From the NCBI GenBank assembly GCA_023897205.1, contig JAHWDD010000007.1, forward strand, positions 1,488,001-1,552,000: a DNA stretch of 64,000 bases, read 5' to 3'. The position numbers and the translations under genes are program-made. Position 1 is the first letter of the stretch. Every line of letters starts with the position of its first letter. The DNA comes from Exophiala sp. HKRS030 (Eukaryota > Ascomycota > Eurotiomycetes > Chaetothyriales > Herpotrichiellaceae). Under the pieces are notes generated by a model. It searched no databases, was not told where the DNA came from, and worked only from the letters and a program-made list of their open reading frames with translations. Positions 44,804-55,193 of the stretch are shown in pieces.

Positions 44804-47800
44804 TGTCAGGTGTAAATCTCATGGTTCTGTGTAACCATATCCTCCCGACGAGCCGTTGCGTAACCGCAGCCACAGTTGGTCTTCTGGGAGTACCCGTTCG
44901 GGTAGGGAGAGATCGAAGCAAAGCAGTGGAACGTCTTGTCAATGCCAAAGGTTAATGTCACAGACTGAGTACTAATAGTCTATCTCACTGATGCGGAGCA
45001 CGAGGTGACCCAGAAGATAAATACTGAGATCCAACTGTCCTGGTGATCAGTACTTGAGAGGAGCTGAACCTTAGGAGGTAGAGACAGTGCGTTGAGAAAG
45101 TCCAGTAGTGTGGGCACAGTAATAAGAAACATCGGTGGCAAAGCAACGGGCTTGTTGACAGCAAGCTGCACGCAATTATGGTGCATTTCATCGGCCTTCC
45201 ATAGCTCTAAATGCCAATGGAAGCGAGAAGAGGAGTGGTGGAGGATGAGGAGGGGACCTGAAATGGCAGTAGCGTTGGTATCGAAAAGCTGCTAGGATAG
45301 AGATGTCTGATCATTGTACCAATCGGGCACAACTTTCAGCTGAAAAGGTTCATAAAGACGACCGCAAAAGAGTCATGGCCAATTCAAAGGCGAGACGAAA
45401 AAGGGACTTGGTGGAAGGGTTAGACGAGAAACTGGAGATACGAACCCACCGACGGCTGGTATCCGTAACGCCAATCGAGTCCCACCATCAGCCAGGCCCA
45501 TTCACGTCAGCTGTGGAGTCCACGAATGTCGAGACGAGAAATGAATACACCGGCTTGAATCAGCAATCAAAAGACCCCGGTACGGGAGCCAGGAGCGGCG
45601 AGCATTAGTTTCAGGTCTGTGCTTGACGCTGCAGTGAGTACTGGGGTTAGCCAGCTTACTAGGCGTCAATGGTTGTCTTGGGGCCTTGCAAGATTACACA
45701 ACAATGTGCCGACCGGGATGGTGCAATGTCGGGCTGCAATGGTGATTTGAGAAGAGCAGATCTGAGGTGCATTTGCTTCCACGAGTCCACGAGATCGTGG
45801 TCTCTACCATCCGTGGAAGACAGACAGCCACGAGTCTGCATCGTGTCAATCTCGTAGAGCCGAATTGTGAACGGCCCGAGCAGGTGAACATGATGGATGC
45901 AGATCATGACAAATGCTGGACTCGTTTGTCCCTGGCGGCGAAACGACGATCTTGACACAGCGAGGGAGACTCGAGCCTGGCCTGATGCTGGCGGGCTGTG
46001 ATGGAGATGGAGAAGGCAAGGCAGGGCAAAGTTCAAGGTCATGACAACACTGTGCTCGGACCGGAAACGTTTTCGTGAGCAAAGATAGACGAGATCGCGG
46101 TCAGATCTTGCTTGGACGGATGGGTGGGAATTTTGGATCGATCTTGTGTGACCGGGGTCCAACCTGGGTATCACCATTGCCGAGCCCTTTATGCTCTCGA
46201 GAGTAATTGGCTTTAAACAAGAACGACAAGCCCTGGAGGTGCGGAGTCTTGAAAAAAGCAAATGAAACTGACGAGGTTTCTAACACTGACAGGCGACCGC
46301 CGTGTCGTGTTGCAGTTGCGAGATGCAACAAGAGCATTCTCTCGAGGCCAATCTTGACTCTTCGAGTTGCCCTCCGAACAACCCTTCGTATCCGCCTGGG
46401 AGGGCGAAGCTGGCGCTTGAGAGGACCGTTCGACCGAAGGGACGTTCCTAAAGCCCGTGATCCCTAACCCATCCCGGACTCCTCATACCTGAAGCAGTAA
46501 GGCCAACACCGAAAAGTTTGAAAGACTCGCTTAACTAGTGTCCCTCAGACCAGAAATTTGACGCCTATTTTCACCTTTCCGGTGCCCCTACTGCACCTAA
46601 CGTTTGCCTTTGTCTCTAGTTTGGCGAGCCGGAATTTCCGTTTTGCCAATGACCTCTGTAGGCGTCCCTGGCAAGCGTTTGTCCCTGACTTTGACAGCCC
46701 ACACCGCCCACACCGCCCCTCCAGCAAACAGTACTGTGCAGGTGTCGTGCTGTAAGGATGACGCGGTAGGGCTCAGGCAAGCATGGAACAATGCCATGGT
46801 CCTGCAGGATGCCCAGTAAGCACCTCAGCTTCACACTGTCCACGCTAAACATTTGAGCTGATACTCGTCCCAATTGTATGCGTGTCATTGTGTGCGTGTT
46901 CATCATGAGCCGCCTACGACACCTCCACAAGAGATCTGGGTATCCATTCGTATTGCAGTCGACGCTATCGACGGGGAGAGGGGGAGAGCCTTCGCCAACG
47001 GCTCAGCCCGGGAGCCAGAGAGAACACGGTACAACAGCGGCTTTGGGCGGTGGGCCATGGCCCCACGGCTAACTAGAATCTCAAAACGATAGGAGTGATA
47101 GGAACGCCCTGGTGTACCCTAGAGATAGTTGTTGAGGCCTGGGACAATAATAAGAATGATACGCCCGGAAAGCCAGCCAAGACGGCGCGCACATTATTGC
47201 TTCATTGGCGCAATCACGCCTGATCGATTCGCTGACATCTGATCCCAACACGAAGCTAGTCTGAATTTTTGGGCGCTTCAGGGAAACTTGGCACTGGGGT
47301 ATCCCCTACATGCTTCACGTACAATTAAACGGGCCTCGAGACCTACCCCCTTGCTGTGCGTTTCCGCTGGATGACAATAGCTTCAGTCGCCTGAGACGCG
47401 ACCCGGGGGAATTCTCAATACGGTAGTGGCAATATGGATAACTGAGTAAGTGCTTGCTTGTTCGAACACACCGGGAGGCCTAAACTAGCCGCAATCGACA
47501 TCGCCATGGCCATGCTTTCTAGGTTCGGGGTTCGCCAGGCCACGACACAATGTCCAGAACGTCAGTAGTGTCGAACATTTAGTACTGTTGAGGGGGGGCA
47601 AATTGTGCAGGAAATCAGACCTCAGCCGGGCAGAGTGCGATACGCACGCACTGTGGTGTCTGTCATCCGCGGAACCGTTTCCCCCCGGTCAAAATGCGAC
47701 ACTGACAGCAGCCATATTCATTCGACTGAGTGGTCAGAGGCAACATTAAGTCCCAGATTTGACGTGTATAGATTGGCGCCGGCAGACTCCTCCGACATCC

Positions 47801-48030
47801 CTGCCATCTTCTGGTTGGCTTTCACGCAGGTCCAGCTCCCAAGTAACAACTCTACATGCAGGAGTAGCCAAGAAGGGTGTCCCCTCGTATTTCTCGCGAA
47901 CTGCAGGTTCCTATAGGCAGACGAGATCCATCTCCACCACCTCGCAAGTCGCCTGAATTTACGTTCACCCGCAGATTTGGTCTTATAAAATGTTGGCAAA
48001 AGCGTGAATCCACGGCGAAAACTGCTCTAT
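44804..48030. other. 3.2-kb gene-poor region
   Basis: No frame here has a recognisable domain. The longest, 200 codons on the minus strand (45659-46261), has a Cys/His/Ser-rich composition typical of non-coding translation. No transposon ends, tRNA or simple repeats of note were seen. It carries the promoter of the Zn(2)Cys(6) regulator at its left end. Confidence 0.5.
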
Positions 48031-51000
48031 TCATGGCAATGATAGTCCATCAGGGGCAATCTGAAGGGGTTCCGAATGATACGGTGTGTCACTCGGCGCT
48101 CCCACAGGCTTGCAGTAGACTGTGCCCATCGAAAGATCTACCAATTCCAACTTCACTGGTATGTATGAGCCGGGTCTTACCGATTTCTCCCACCCCTCTG
48201 GGGATTTGAGTAACCACATTGGTATGCGGAAGGGATGCAGCCAACCTCGGATACCAGTGTCGTCTTGTCGTACATCTGTTGAAGGTGAATCCCGTCTGAT
48301 GACCACGACATCCCAGATCTCAGGTAGCTTTGCCTCCTTGAAGTGAAAGGCTCTAAACAAGGCGCGAATAGCCCAGGTGTACATTGGGACTTTCGCCAGC
48401 GCCATCTCGGCCCGTTGGAATCTGTCGAGATCGCCAAAACTGGCTTCGATGTCGGACCGCTTGAAGGGCAATTCGATGTTATTCGCACTGTCTCCCCCTT
48501 TAATTAAGCCATTTGCCACTGCCCGTAGATACGCGTCAGCCTGCCACCATACACATAGATCAGTGTATCGGCGAAGTGGGCTAGTGCATCGAACATAGGA
48601 AGCAACATCTAGGAAAACATGTGGGACTGGACTGGTTGAGTTAATGTGCTCTGGCATCCGCCGTTCAAGGTCGAAAACACCGGTCCCCTTCAACATGGAT
48701 AGAGGAGCCCCTGGCTGAAAGGAGGACCCAGAGAAATACGCTGGTATATCGCGATCGCCAAACCACTTGCCCGCAGACTCGCAAGCGAGCTGCATGAGCA
48801 TGGCAGTCAGGGGCCACAAGTCTTCAACATTGGTACTGCGTGAAATTTCAAGATCGTGCGGATGGGTAACCGTAATTGCCGGGTCTCCAACATAATGGTA
48901 ACTTTTGGAGAGGCGTCCCGGGTCATATTCTTCAACGTAGTGAACGGTTGTCTTGAGATTTGTTCGGAGAAATGCGACGTCCATGTACTCAGAAACCTCC
49001 CGGCGCCTCGCTTTCATCCTTGCAACGACGAGTTCCTCTAACTTTAAGAGGGTAGAGCGGTATGGCTCAACATTCTTGACCTCAGCATCCGTCATCGATG
49101 GGGGCCCTATCATATCAAGGCGTGGAGGTTGGCCAACAATCATGTAGGATATCCGTTCTGGTTTTGGTTTTCCTAAGAGCGCGAATTCTTCTTCAGGAGT
49201 CAGCGTGATCGTGTTGTGTATTCTCGTAGGGCGAACGCGGATGTCTAGCACTTCACCAGACTCGGCGATCAGGGTGCTGACGGTCACTGTAGGCTTCCCA
49301 GGGCCGAGACTCACAAAGTCTGTAAACGGCCTGGGAAGCATGTGTTGCATCGTCGTCGGGGTATAGTAGGATCTGGTCACAGCCCGAGCTCGTTTGTTAA
49401 ATATGTGATCCGGGTCGATGAATGCAGTGGGATGAGCAATATGGACATGGATCCAGTACGTGTCCGGCAAAGCTGGGTGAGGCTCCAAAGAATAACCATC
49501 ATCCTTGACCACCGTTTTAGCACTATCGACAATGAAGACAGGCATATCTCCTAGATCTTCACGCAAATGCCCCATGGAGTCTTGGAGCAATGCATGGCTC
49601 GCGTTCTGGCTCAGTCCAATTTCTTCGCACGTACGTTCAGACTCTGCAAAAATGGCGTCAATTGCCTCAGCCCCTCTCCTTTTGGCTAGAGGCATTGATG
49701 TATTTTGATCTGTTGGCTCAAACCACGGTGTCAAAACGCCCAACTCCTGGAGAAGAAGAGTGCCAATCTTGCGTTCGAGCCGCAGTTTGGGATATGCACC
49801 GATGGCACGAAGGATCAAAGAGCCGATAGAATGGTTTTTATTTCGATGTAGAGGTGTGGGTAAACGAGCATAACAGTCCCAAAGAAATTCTAAAACCTTC
49901 ATGTCGTCCTCCGAAAAGACGGTTCCAGTGTCTTTTGGTTCAACATGTCGGCCAGTGGAAGGCTGGATCGAGCTTGGTCCTAGACTTCCAATCGTTGTGG
50001 GAGACCGCAGGTCTCGACTCTGCAATATCAAGCCTCGAGCCTTTTCGATGAACTTGGTCAGCGGATTCCGTGCAAGGAGCGAAGACACGTTCTTTCCCAA
50101 AGCTGCTTCCGCGGCAGCCTCCTGATATTCGCGAGCCCATGTGCAGACTTGTTCAAAGTGCTCTGCTGCTCTCCGAGGGATAATCGAAACTCTAGAAACG
50201 ATCAATCCCATCGAAAACGACCGCATCAAAGTGGAGTCTTTCTTAGTTTGGAGGTAAATGCTCATCTCAGCCTCGAAAGGAACATCACCGGAAGTGTCGT
50301 TGAATGCCTCGGCGTAGATCTCAGCGTAAGTCAAAGTTCTATAAGCGTCATGGTGGGCAATCCGTTCATATAAAGAGTCCAGAATATCAAGATTGCTTCG
50401 GCGAAAGTCCAATACTAAATCGGCCAGCGTTGCAACACGTTGCATTAGAGCAGCACTTTCGTCGTGCGGTATATCGCCTGAAAAATTACGAGCGATAGGG
50501 ATCTCCTCAATTCCATCCGTCCGCATGTATAAATGCTTGACTGGCAAATGTTTCTTGATAGGTCGCAATTCTTCCTCCGAAGCGAAGTTCTTATAAACAG
50601 GGGCGCACTTAAAGTCGACAGTAGAAGTGGTAACCCATCTGCCGTCGCTGAGGAACAGACGATGCTGGTTTTGTAGTACGGAATCCAAGTATATCGCCCA
50701 CTGCCCCCGAGAGCCAGTGTGTCTTGCGTGTAGGTAGACGAGATCTCCTGGCCAGATTCGTGCTATTGCCTCCGTAGCTTCGACAGAGTCATCTAGCTGG
50801 TCAACATCCTGTTCAAGGGTGTCCTCGTCTGATGTCGTTTCTTCAATGAAAAGAGAATTCGGAAGGGTGTCCAGTCTATGTCCCTGGGCATACTGCGCCT
50901 CTGCGCCTTCGACCTTCTTCTTTTTGTTTTGGATCGTCCACGTCCGTAGGTGATCCCGAACCACGGACTTTGGAGATTGCGGACGGGTAGATTCTGAGCC

Positions 51001-51261
51001 AAGTATCGATTCGAGAACGGGAATAGACGGCACGGGAGCACTCTGTTCAGCCTCTGCTGACGACCTACGACCCGTCTGATCATGATACTGTCTCCTCTTG
51101 TTTTTCGATGTCCGCGCTTCCAACCCGGAGTTTGTGATCTTGTATGATCGCCATCGTGAATAGGCTGGTGGTCGACAAAGCAACTGTGAGTAACATTCAG
51201 GGCATATGTATGGTAGTCGCCGTGTTATCGAGGAGCGCACAGGGCTCGCTGTTGTCCACAT
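48031..51261 (-). CDS. Mitochondrial RNB-domain exoribonuclease, CYT-4/Dss1-like
   Basis: Single exon, 1076 residues from the ATG at 51261; the frame upstream of it has only a TTG. The N-terminus (WTTASPVRSSITRRLP, then basic SRWRSYK) looks like a mitochondrial presequence. The RNB domain begins near residue 570 (VFIVDSAKTVVKDDGYSLEP, then DTYWIHVHIAHPTAFID) and includes the conserved YVRCTSPLRRYTDL near residue 885. Size and layout match Neurospora CYT-4 and yeast Dss1, the 3'-5' exoribonuclease of the mitochondrial degradosome that works in mitochondrial RNA turnover and intron processing. Relative to the RNase II pattern D-x5-D-x-D-D, the second Asp is Val here. The gene is divergent from SDO1, 491 bp apart. 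Confidence 0.9.
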   Translation of the reverse strand: MWTTASPVRSSITRRLPYICPECYSQLLCRPPAYSRWRSYKITNSGLEARTSKNKRRQYHDQTGRRSSAEAEQSAPVPSIPVLESILGSESTRPQSPKSVVRDHLRTWTIQNKKKKVEGAEAQYAQGHRLDTLPNSLFIEETTSDEDTLEQDVDQLDDSVEATEAIARIWPGDLVYLHARHTGSRGQWAIYLDSVLQNQHRLFLSDGRWVTTSTVDFKCAPVYKNFASEEELRPIKKHLPVKHLYMRTDGIEEIPIARNFSGDIPHDESAALMQRVATLADLVLDFRRSNLDILDSLYERIAHHDAYRTLTYAEIYAEAFNDTSGDVPFEAEMSIYLQTKKDSTLMRSFSMGLIVSRVSIIPRRAAEHFEQVCTWAREYQEAAAEAALGKNVSSLLARNPLTKFIEKARGLILQSRDLRSPTTIGSLGPSSIQPSTGRHVEPKDTGTVFSEDDMKVLEFLWDCYARLPTPLHRNKNHSIGSLILRAIGAYPKLRLERKIGTLLLQELGVLTPWFEPTDQNTSMPLAKRRGAEAIDAIFAESERTCEEIGLSQNASHALLQDSMGHLREDLGDMPVFIVDSAKTVVKDDGYSLEPHPALPDTYWIHVHIAHPTAFIDPDHIFNKRARAVTRSYYTPTTMQHMLPRPFTDFVSLGPGKPTVTVSTLIAESGEVLDIRVRPTRIHNTITLTPEEEFALLGKPKPERISYMIVGQPPRLDMIGPPSMTDAEVKNVEPYRSTLLKLEELVVARMKARRREVSEYMDVAFLRTNLKTTVHYVEEYDPGRLSKSYHYVGDPAITVTHPHDLEISRSTNVEDLWPLTAMLMQLACESAGKWFGDRDIPAYFSGSSFQPGAPLSMLKGTGVFDLERRMPEHINSTSPVPHVFLDVASYVRCTSPLRRYTDLCVWWQADAYLRAVANGLIKGGDSANNIELPFKRSDIEASFGDLDRFQRAEMALAKVPMYTWAIRALFRAFHFKEAKLPEIWDVVVIRRDSPSTDVRQDDTGIRGWLHPFRIPMWLLKSPEGWEKSVRPGSYIPVKLELVDLSMGTVYCKPVGAPSDTPYHSEPLQIAPDGLSLP

Positions 51262-51752
51262 GTCCAGCCAGAGGAGAAAGGTCGAGGTAACCAATGAGAA
51301 AAGAAGAGACTGAGGGAAAGCAACATCAAAGGAGACAACAATGAGACCAAATGCCTATAGTATCCAGGCAATTACTTCGCATCAGGTTCAGGTTCTCACA
51401 GTGATGTATCGACTGGTACTTCGTATGTATTATCGCCTCCCATACGCAGGCAGTTGAAAGTCGTCGAGACTTTTTTCTCCGCATCTCCAACTCATACGTG
51501 TCTTAGTAACAAATGCTCATCAAATGCATGAGTGAGTGAGTCAAGCCAGACCGCCACACTGCATACACTGCCTACACCTCCTGCAACTAAACTCACCCTC
51601 TCTTGTCCATGATTCTAGTTCTTCTTTCTATCTGGATGCATGTGCTTGAATACGCGAAGGGCCGTGAATATCAGAGCACATTTCAATCTTCCGCGCATTG
51701 AAAACGTCACTCCGTCGGTACCGATATATTCCTCCTACTTACTACCGTCACC
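51262..51752. promoter_or_regulatory. Compact divergent promoter of the RNase and SDO1 genes
   Basis: The two start codons face away from each other across 491 bp, so both promoters lie here. A TGAGTGAGTGAG run is near 51528. No coding sequence. Confidence 0.55.
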
Positions 51753-52862
51753 ATGCCTATGATACAACAGCCTGCGAACCAGATCAAATTGACCAATGTC
51801 TCACTGGTCCGCTACAAGAAGGGCAAGAAGAGATTTGAACTAGCATGTTACAAAAATAAGCTGCTCGAATACCGCTCAGGCACCGAGACCGATCTCGACA
51901 ATGTCCTTCAAGTTCCCACCGTCTTCCTCAATGCATCCAAGGGCGAGACTGCACCAAATGCCGAACTTGCCAAAGCCTGGCCTATGCCACCATCCGAGTC
52001 CTCGCACAGTGGCAGGTCGGGCGGCAAGGGTGGGAAAAAGGGCAAAGGAAAGGCTGCAGACGAGGGCGAAGACGAGAAATCCTGGAAAGATTCCATTATA
52101 GAAGAGATTCTCAAAAAGGGTGAAATACAAGTCAATGCCAACGAGAGAAAAGAACTACTGGAACGGATGGAGCGAGAGATTGTTGAAGAAGTCGCCCAGA
52201 GACTGGTCGACCCACAGACGAAGAGGGTGTACACGACCGGAATGATCAAGAAGGGATTAGACGTTCTCACCAAGCAAGGCGGTCACGCCCCCCCTCAAGA
52301 CTCACTTGGGCACAAACTCGGCAAATTGAACCTGGGAGAAGGTGGGAAAATGGGGTATGGTCTACCGAAAGGCTCCAGCGAGACAAGTGGTCAAGCCACC
52401 CCCATGACCGACGACGACAACGACTCGACGAGTGCCAGCACTAGAGGCAAAAAGAGCGACATGCCCATGTGGACCGGCGTCGTGACAACAAAGTCGGTGA
52501 AACAGCAAGCTCTTGAGGCCATCCGCGCATTGATAGCCTGGCAGCCCATCCCTGTAATGCGCGCGAGAATGAGGTTACGCATTACCTGTCCGACGAGTAT
52601 CGCCAAACAGTCAGCAAAGTCCAAGGTGGCCGTGGCGGAAGGGAGTACGGACGGCGACCAAGGCAAAGGTACGGTCAAAGATAGGATCCTTTCATTCGTC
52701 GAACAAGTGGAAAGTCAAGACACGGCAGGTGATGAATGGGAGGTCATCGGGTTCGTCGAGCCAGGTGCCTTCAAGGCCTTGGGCGAGTTCTGCTCCGCCG
52801 AAACGAAAGGCCGAGGAAGGCTGGAAGTTCTCGATATGGCAGTAACACACACCGACGACTGA
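51753..52862 (+). CDS. SDO1: Ribosome maturation protein SDO1 (SBDS family)
   Basis: Single exon, 369 residues. The N-terminal SBDS domain is unmistakable (QIKLTNVSLVRYKKGKKRFELACYKNK, then DLDNVLQVPTVFLNASKGE), followed by EEILKKGEIQVNANERKE, the helical middle domain with MIKKGLDVL, and the C-terminal ferredoxin-like domain ending in LEVLDMAVTH. SDO1 with the GTPase EFL1 releases eIF6 from late 60S subunits. Two low-complexity insertions lengthen it well beyond the roughly 250 residues of yeast Sdo1: a Gly/Lys/Ser-rich one at about 78-110 and a Gly/Ser/Asp-rich one at about 173-248. The insertions fall between conserved blocks, so function is probably kept. Confidence 0.94.
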   Translation: MPMIQQPANQIKLTNVSLVRYKKGKKRFELACYKNKLLEYRSGTETDLDNVLQVPTVFLNASKGETAPNAELAKAWPMPPSESSHSGRSGGKGGKKGKGKAADEGEDEKSWKDSIIEEILKKGEIQVNANERKELLERMEREIVEEVAQRLVDPQTKRVYTTGMIKKGLDVLTKQGGHAPPQDSLGHKLGKLNLGEGGKMGYGLPKGSSETSGQATPMTDDDNDSTSASTRGKKSDMPMWTGVVTTKSVKQQALEAIRALIAWQPIPVMRARMRLRITCPTSIAKQSAKSKVAVAEGSTDGDQGKGTVKDRILSFVEQVESQDTAGDEWEVIGFVEPGAFKALGEFCSAETKGRGRLEVLDMAVTHTDD

Positions 52863-54315
52863 ATTGCGATGCATGAACACCTACAACGAGGCGCACACAC
52901 CTCTTGCAGCTATAAATCTCCTTTACGTCCCAAAAGATGACATGAGACGCTATGGACCGGCACCCCGATGTCGCGGCACATGACGATCGTCTCTCTGCCA
53001 CGAGGTCCAGTCTCCTCCTACCACCCTGGACAAAACAAAACATGCTATAGATGGTAACATCCGTGGTTACGATGCATCACTCACCTAGAAAGGGTGCTGA
53101 GTCGGACATGGAAATCGGAGGCATGAGCCAAGTTAGGCAAAAAGAAACAAAAAAAAGGCCAAGGCTCCCACCCCCCAATGTGGGAGAGAGTTAATCATAC
53201 TCTGACATGACACGAGAAGCATGGTCACAATGATCTATGAAATGAGGACGTTGTTCGGGGGGGTTCCGAGAGGCTTGCTTGCTTGCTGTATGCGACAAAG
53301 CCAATGTACTGTGTCACTCAACGACATCTCGCCTCTTCAACGATTGGGGTCGCCGTAGTTTGCAAAGCCTCGATGTTTCCCGCCCCGGACCGAAGTAGAG
53401 CCTTGACTCGTTGAGTGGTTATTCACTATAAATATACCTCACATGATCATCATGTTACACCCTCCAAGAAAAAAAGCACGAGCGCGAGGAAAAAGGCCAG
53501 AACGATCCCACCAAACCCCCAAGTCATCATTGCGTTAATTTCACCACACAACATGGATGGGACATGGGGTGGTGAGCCGGGTTACTTATCAGGTCCGTCG
53601 AGGCAATAAGAGACCGACACCGCCCATGTTTCCTTACCAGATGACAAGGCTGAGCAGTGAGGTGGCCTAAGGAATGGAGTACGTCTTTAGATGGCCTGTT
53701 TGTGAGACACATGGTATACAGCACGAAACTTAACGATTTCAAAGTCAAGCATATTTTTGTCATGGTTCATTTAATCATTCATTCGTTGAGTGAGGGCAAA
53801 CCCCTTTGCTCAAGCTCGTTGTCGTTTCCTTGGATCTTGCCGTGTGGTTGAGTATCAGGGTCTGTCCCCAACCAAGGTGACAGGAGAATAGAACGTCTAT
53901 AATGCCGCCGTTCAAACCCCTTCAAGTTAAGATGGTTCAAGTTCCCATGCTCCACGACCCATGTTGTTGTTATTGCTCGTAATTCGAATCCACGCCTCGC
54001 CCACAAATGTCGTGCCATGCCGTTCCCTGTCGTCAAAAGTTCGCGCCATACCGTGCTATGCCATGCCGATAAGAACCCCCAAAAATCCCAAAATCCCAAA
54101 TCCCCAGCTTTCCTGCGCCGGGAGTAAAATGCTGTTCGAACACGAGATGTCGAACACGGTTCGTGATAAATCCAGCACACAAGCCAAAGGGACCGTATCC
54201 GCCAGGTCGTGTCGTGCTTTTGTTAATGTGTACAAAATCTTTTGTATAACCAGTATAACGAACCCATCACCAACGCCACTTCTTTTCCATAACGTCGTGT
54301 GTCCCATCATGTTCA
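52863..54315. other. Convergent 3' region, no gene seen
   Basis: It lies between SDO1 (+) and the SR-repeat protein gene (-). Short frames around 53500-54300 on both strands have no recognisable domains. A GCTTGCTTGCTTGCTG run is near 53274. Confidence 0.5.
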
Positions 54316-55193
54316 TCAAGACGCAATCGCACTCCTCCGGCCCATCCGCACCGGTGGCTCATCGTGGTTTCTGAAATCTCGAGACTTCAAGGTCGCTCTC
54401 GTCATTGCTTGCTCCAGCTCCTCCGCGGTGAAAGGGGTGTCGTGTGCGGTTGTCTGCTTCGTCAATACGATCTCGGGGATGTCCAGCGCGACACCGCTGT
54501 CGTGTTGCGTCAAGCCCGAGGCGGTCGTGTTGTACTTTGGGTTCTGTTCCGCAGGAGCCGAGGATACGGCGGTGGGTTGATCGGATATGCTTGCTACAAG
54601 AAAAGAAAGTCAGTTTCTTGGACGATAGCGCAGGTACGGGGATATGATAAGGGGAGAAGGAGCAACATACTACTGGCAGTCTCGACGTCCAGGGCCGTGC
54701 TGGCGGTGAGGCTCTTCTCCCTGGACGTGCTTCCGCTGGAGCTCAGGCTCTCCATATGAGTTTCCGTACGGAGCCCAGAATGTGAGGGTCGGCGACTGGG
54801 CGCTCTGCTTTGTATTCTGCTCTGAACTCTGCTTGGTGCACGACTGTGGACCCTACTCGCCGCCCTGCTCTGGACTCTACTTGGTGCTCTGCTCGTCGCT
54901 CGACTCTGTGCTTTTGTGCCACCGGGGCTGAAAGTGCCCGAGAGGGCAACACTCGACCTCCGCTTGACTGAGGCAAAGGCGTCGGCGAGGCTGAAGGCGG
55001 CAAGGCTGGCGGCATGCTCGGGGTCTACCTTGCCTCTGTACTTGGACCGCGGGATCTCATGGGGCTTATAGTACTCTATGTCTGTGCGGTCGGTGTAGTA
55101 CGTTTCGCCTGGAGTAGGAGTGTGATGAGTTTCGGGATTGGGCTTTTTATGAGACGACGAGAATGTTTTTCGTAATCTTAATCGGAGACCCAT
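54316..55193 (-). CDS. Small uncharacterised protein with ten SRxx tetrads, 2 exons
   Basis: Exons 55193-54671 and 54593-54316 join across a 77-nt intron (GTATGT...TTGTAG) to 266 residues. The N-terminus is basic (MGLRLRLRKT); the middle, at residues 97-136, is a strict run of ten Ser-Arg-x-x tetrads (SRAT, SRAP, SRVQ, SRAA, SRVH and so on). The C-terminal exon holds a short conserved-looking block (PFTAEELEQAMTRATLKSRDF) before RRSAIAS. Serine-arginine arrays are typical substrates of SR-protein kinases and 14-3-3 sites, but no RNA-binding domain is present. I do not recognise the family; the consistent frame across the splice supports a real gene. Confidence 0.68.
54786..54905 (-). repeat. 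12-bp tandem array coding for SRxx
   Basis: Ten 12-nt units in frame inside the first exon of the gene at 54316-55193. The units have diverged at the third and fourth codons. Confidence 0.8.

Noticed and set aside
45659..46261. 200-codon minus-strand frame
   Set aside because: No domain, irregular Cys/His/Ser-rich composition and no splice-linked partner; kept only as part of the gene-poor region.
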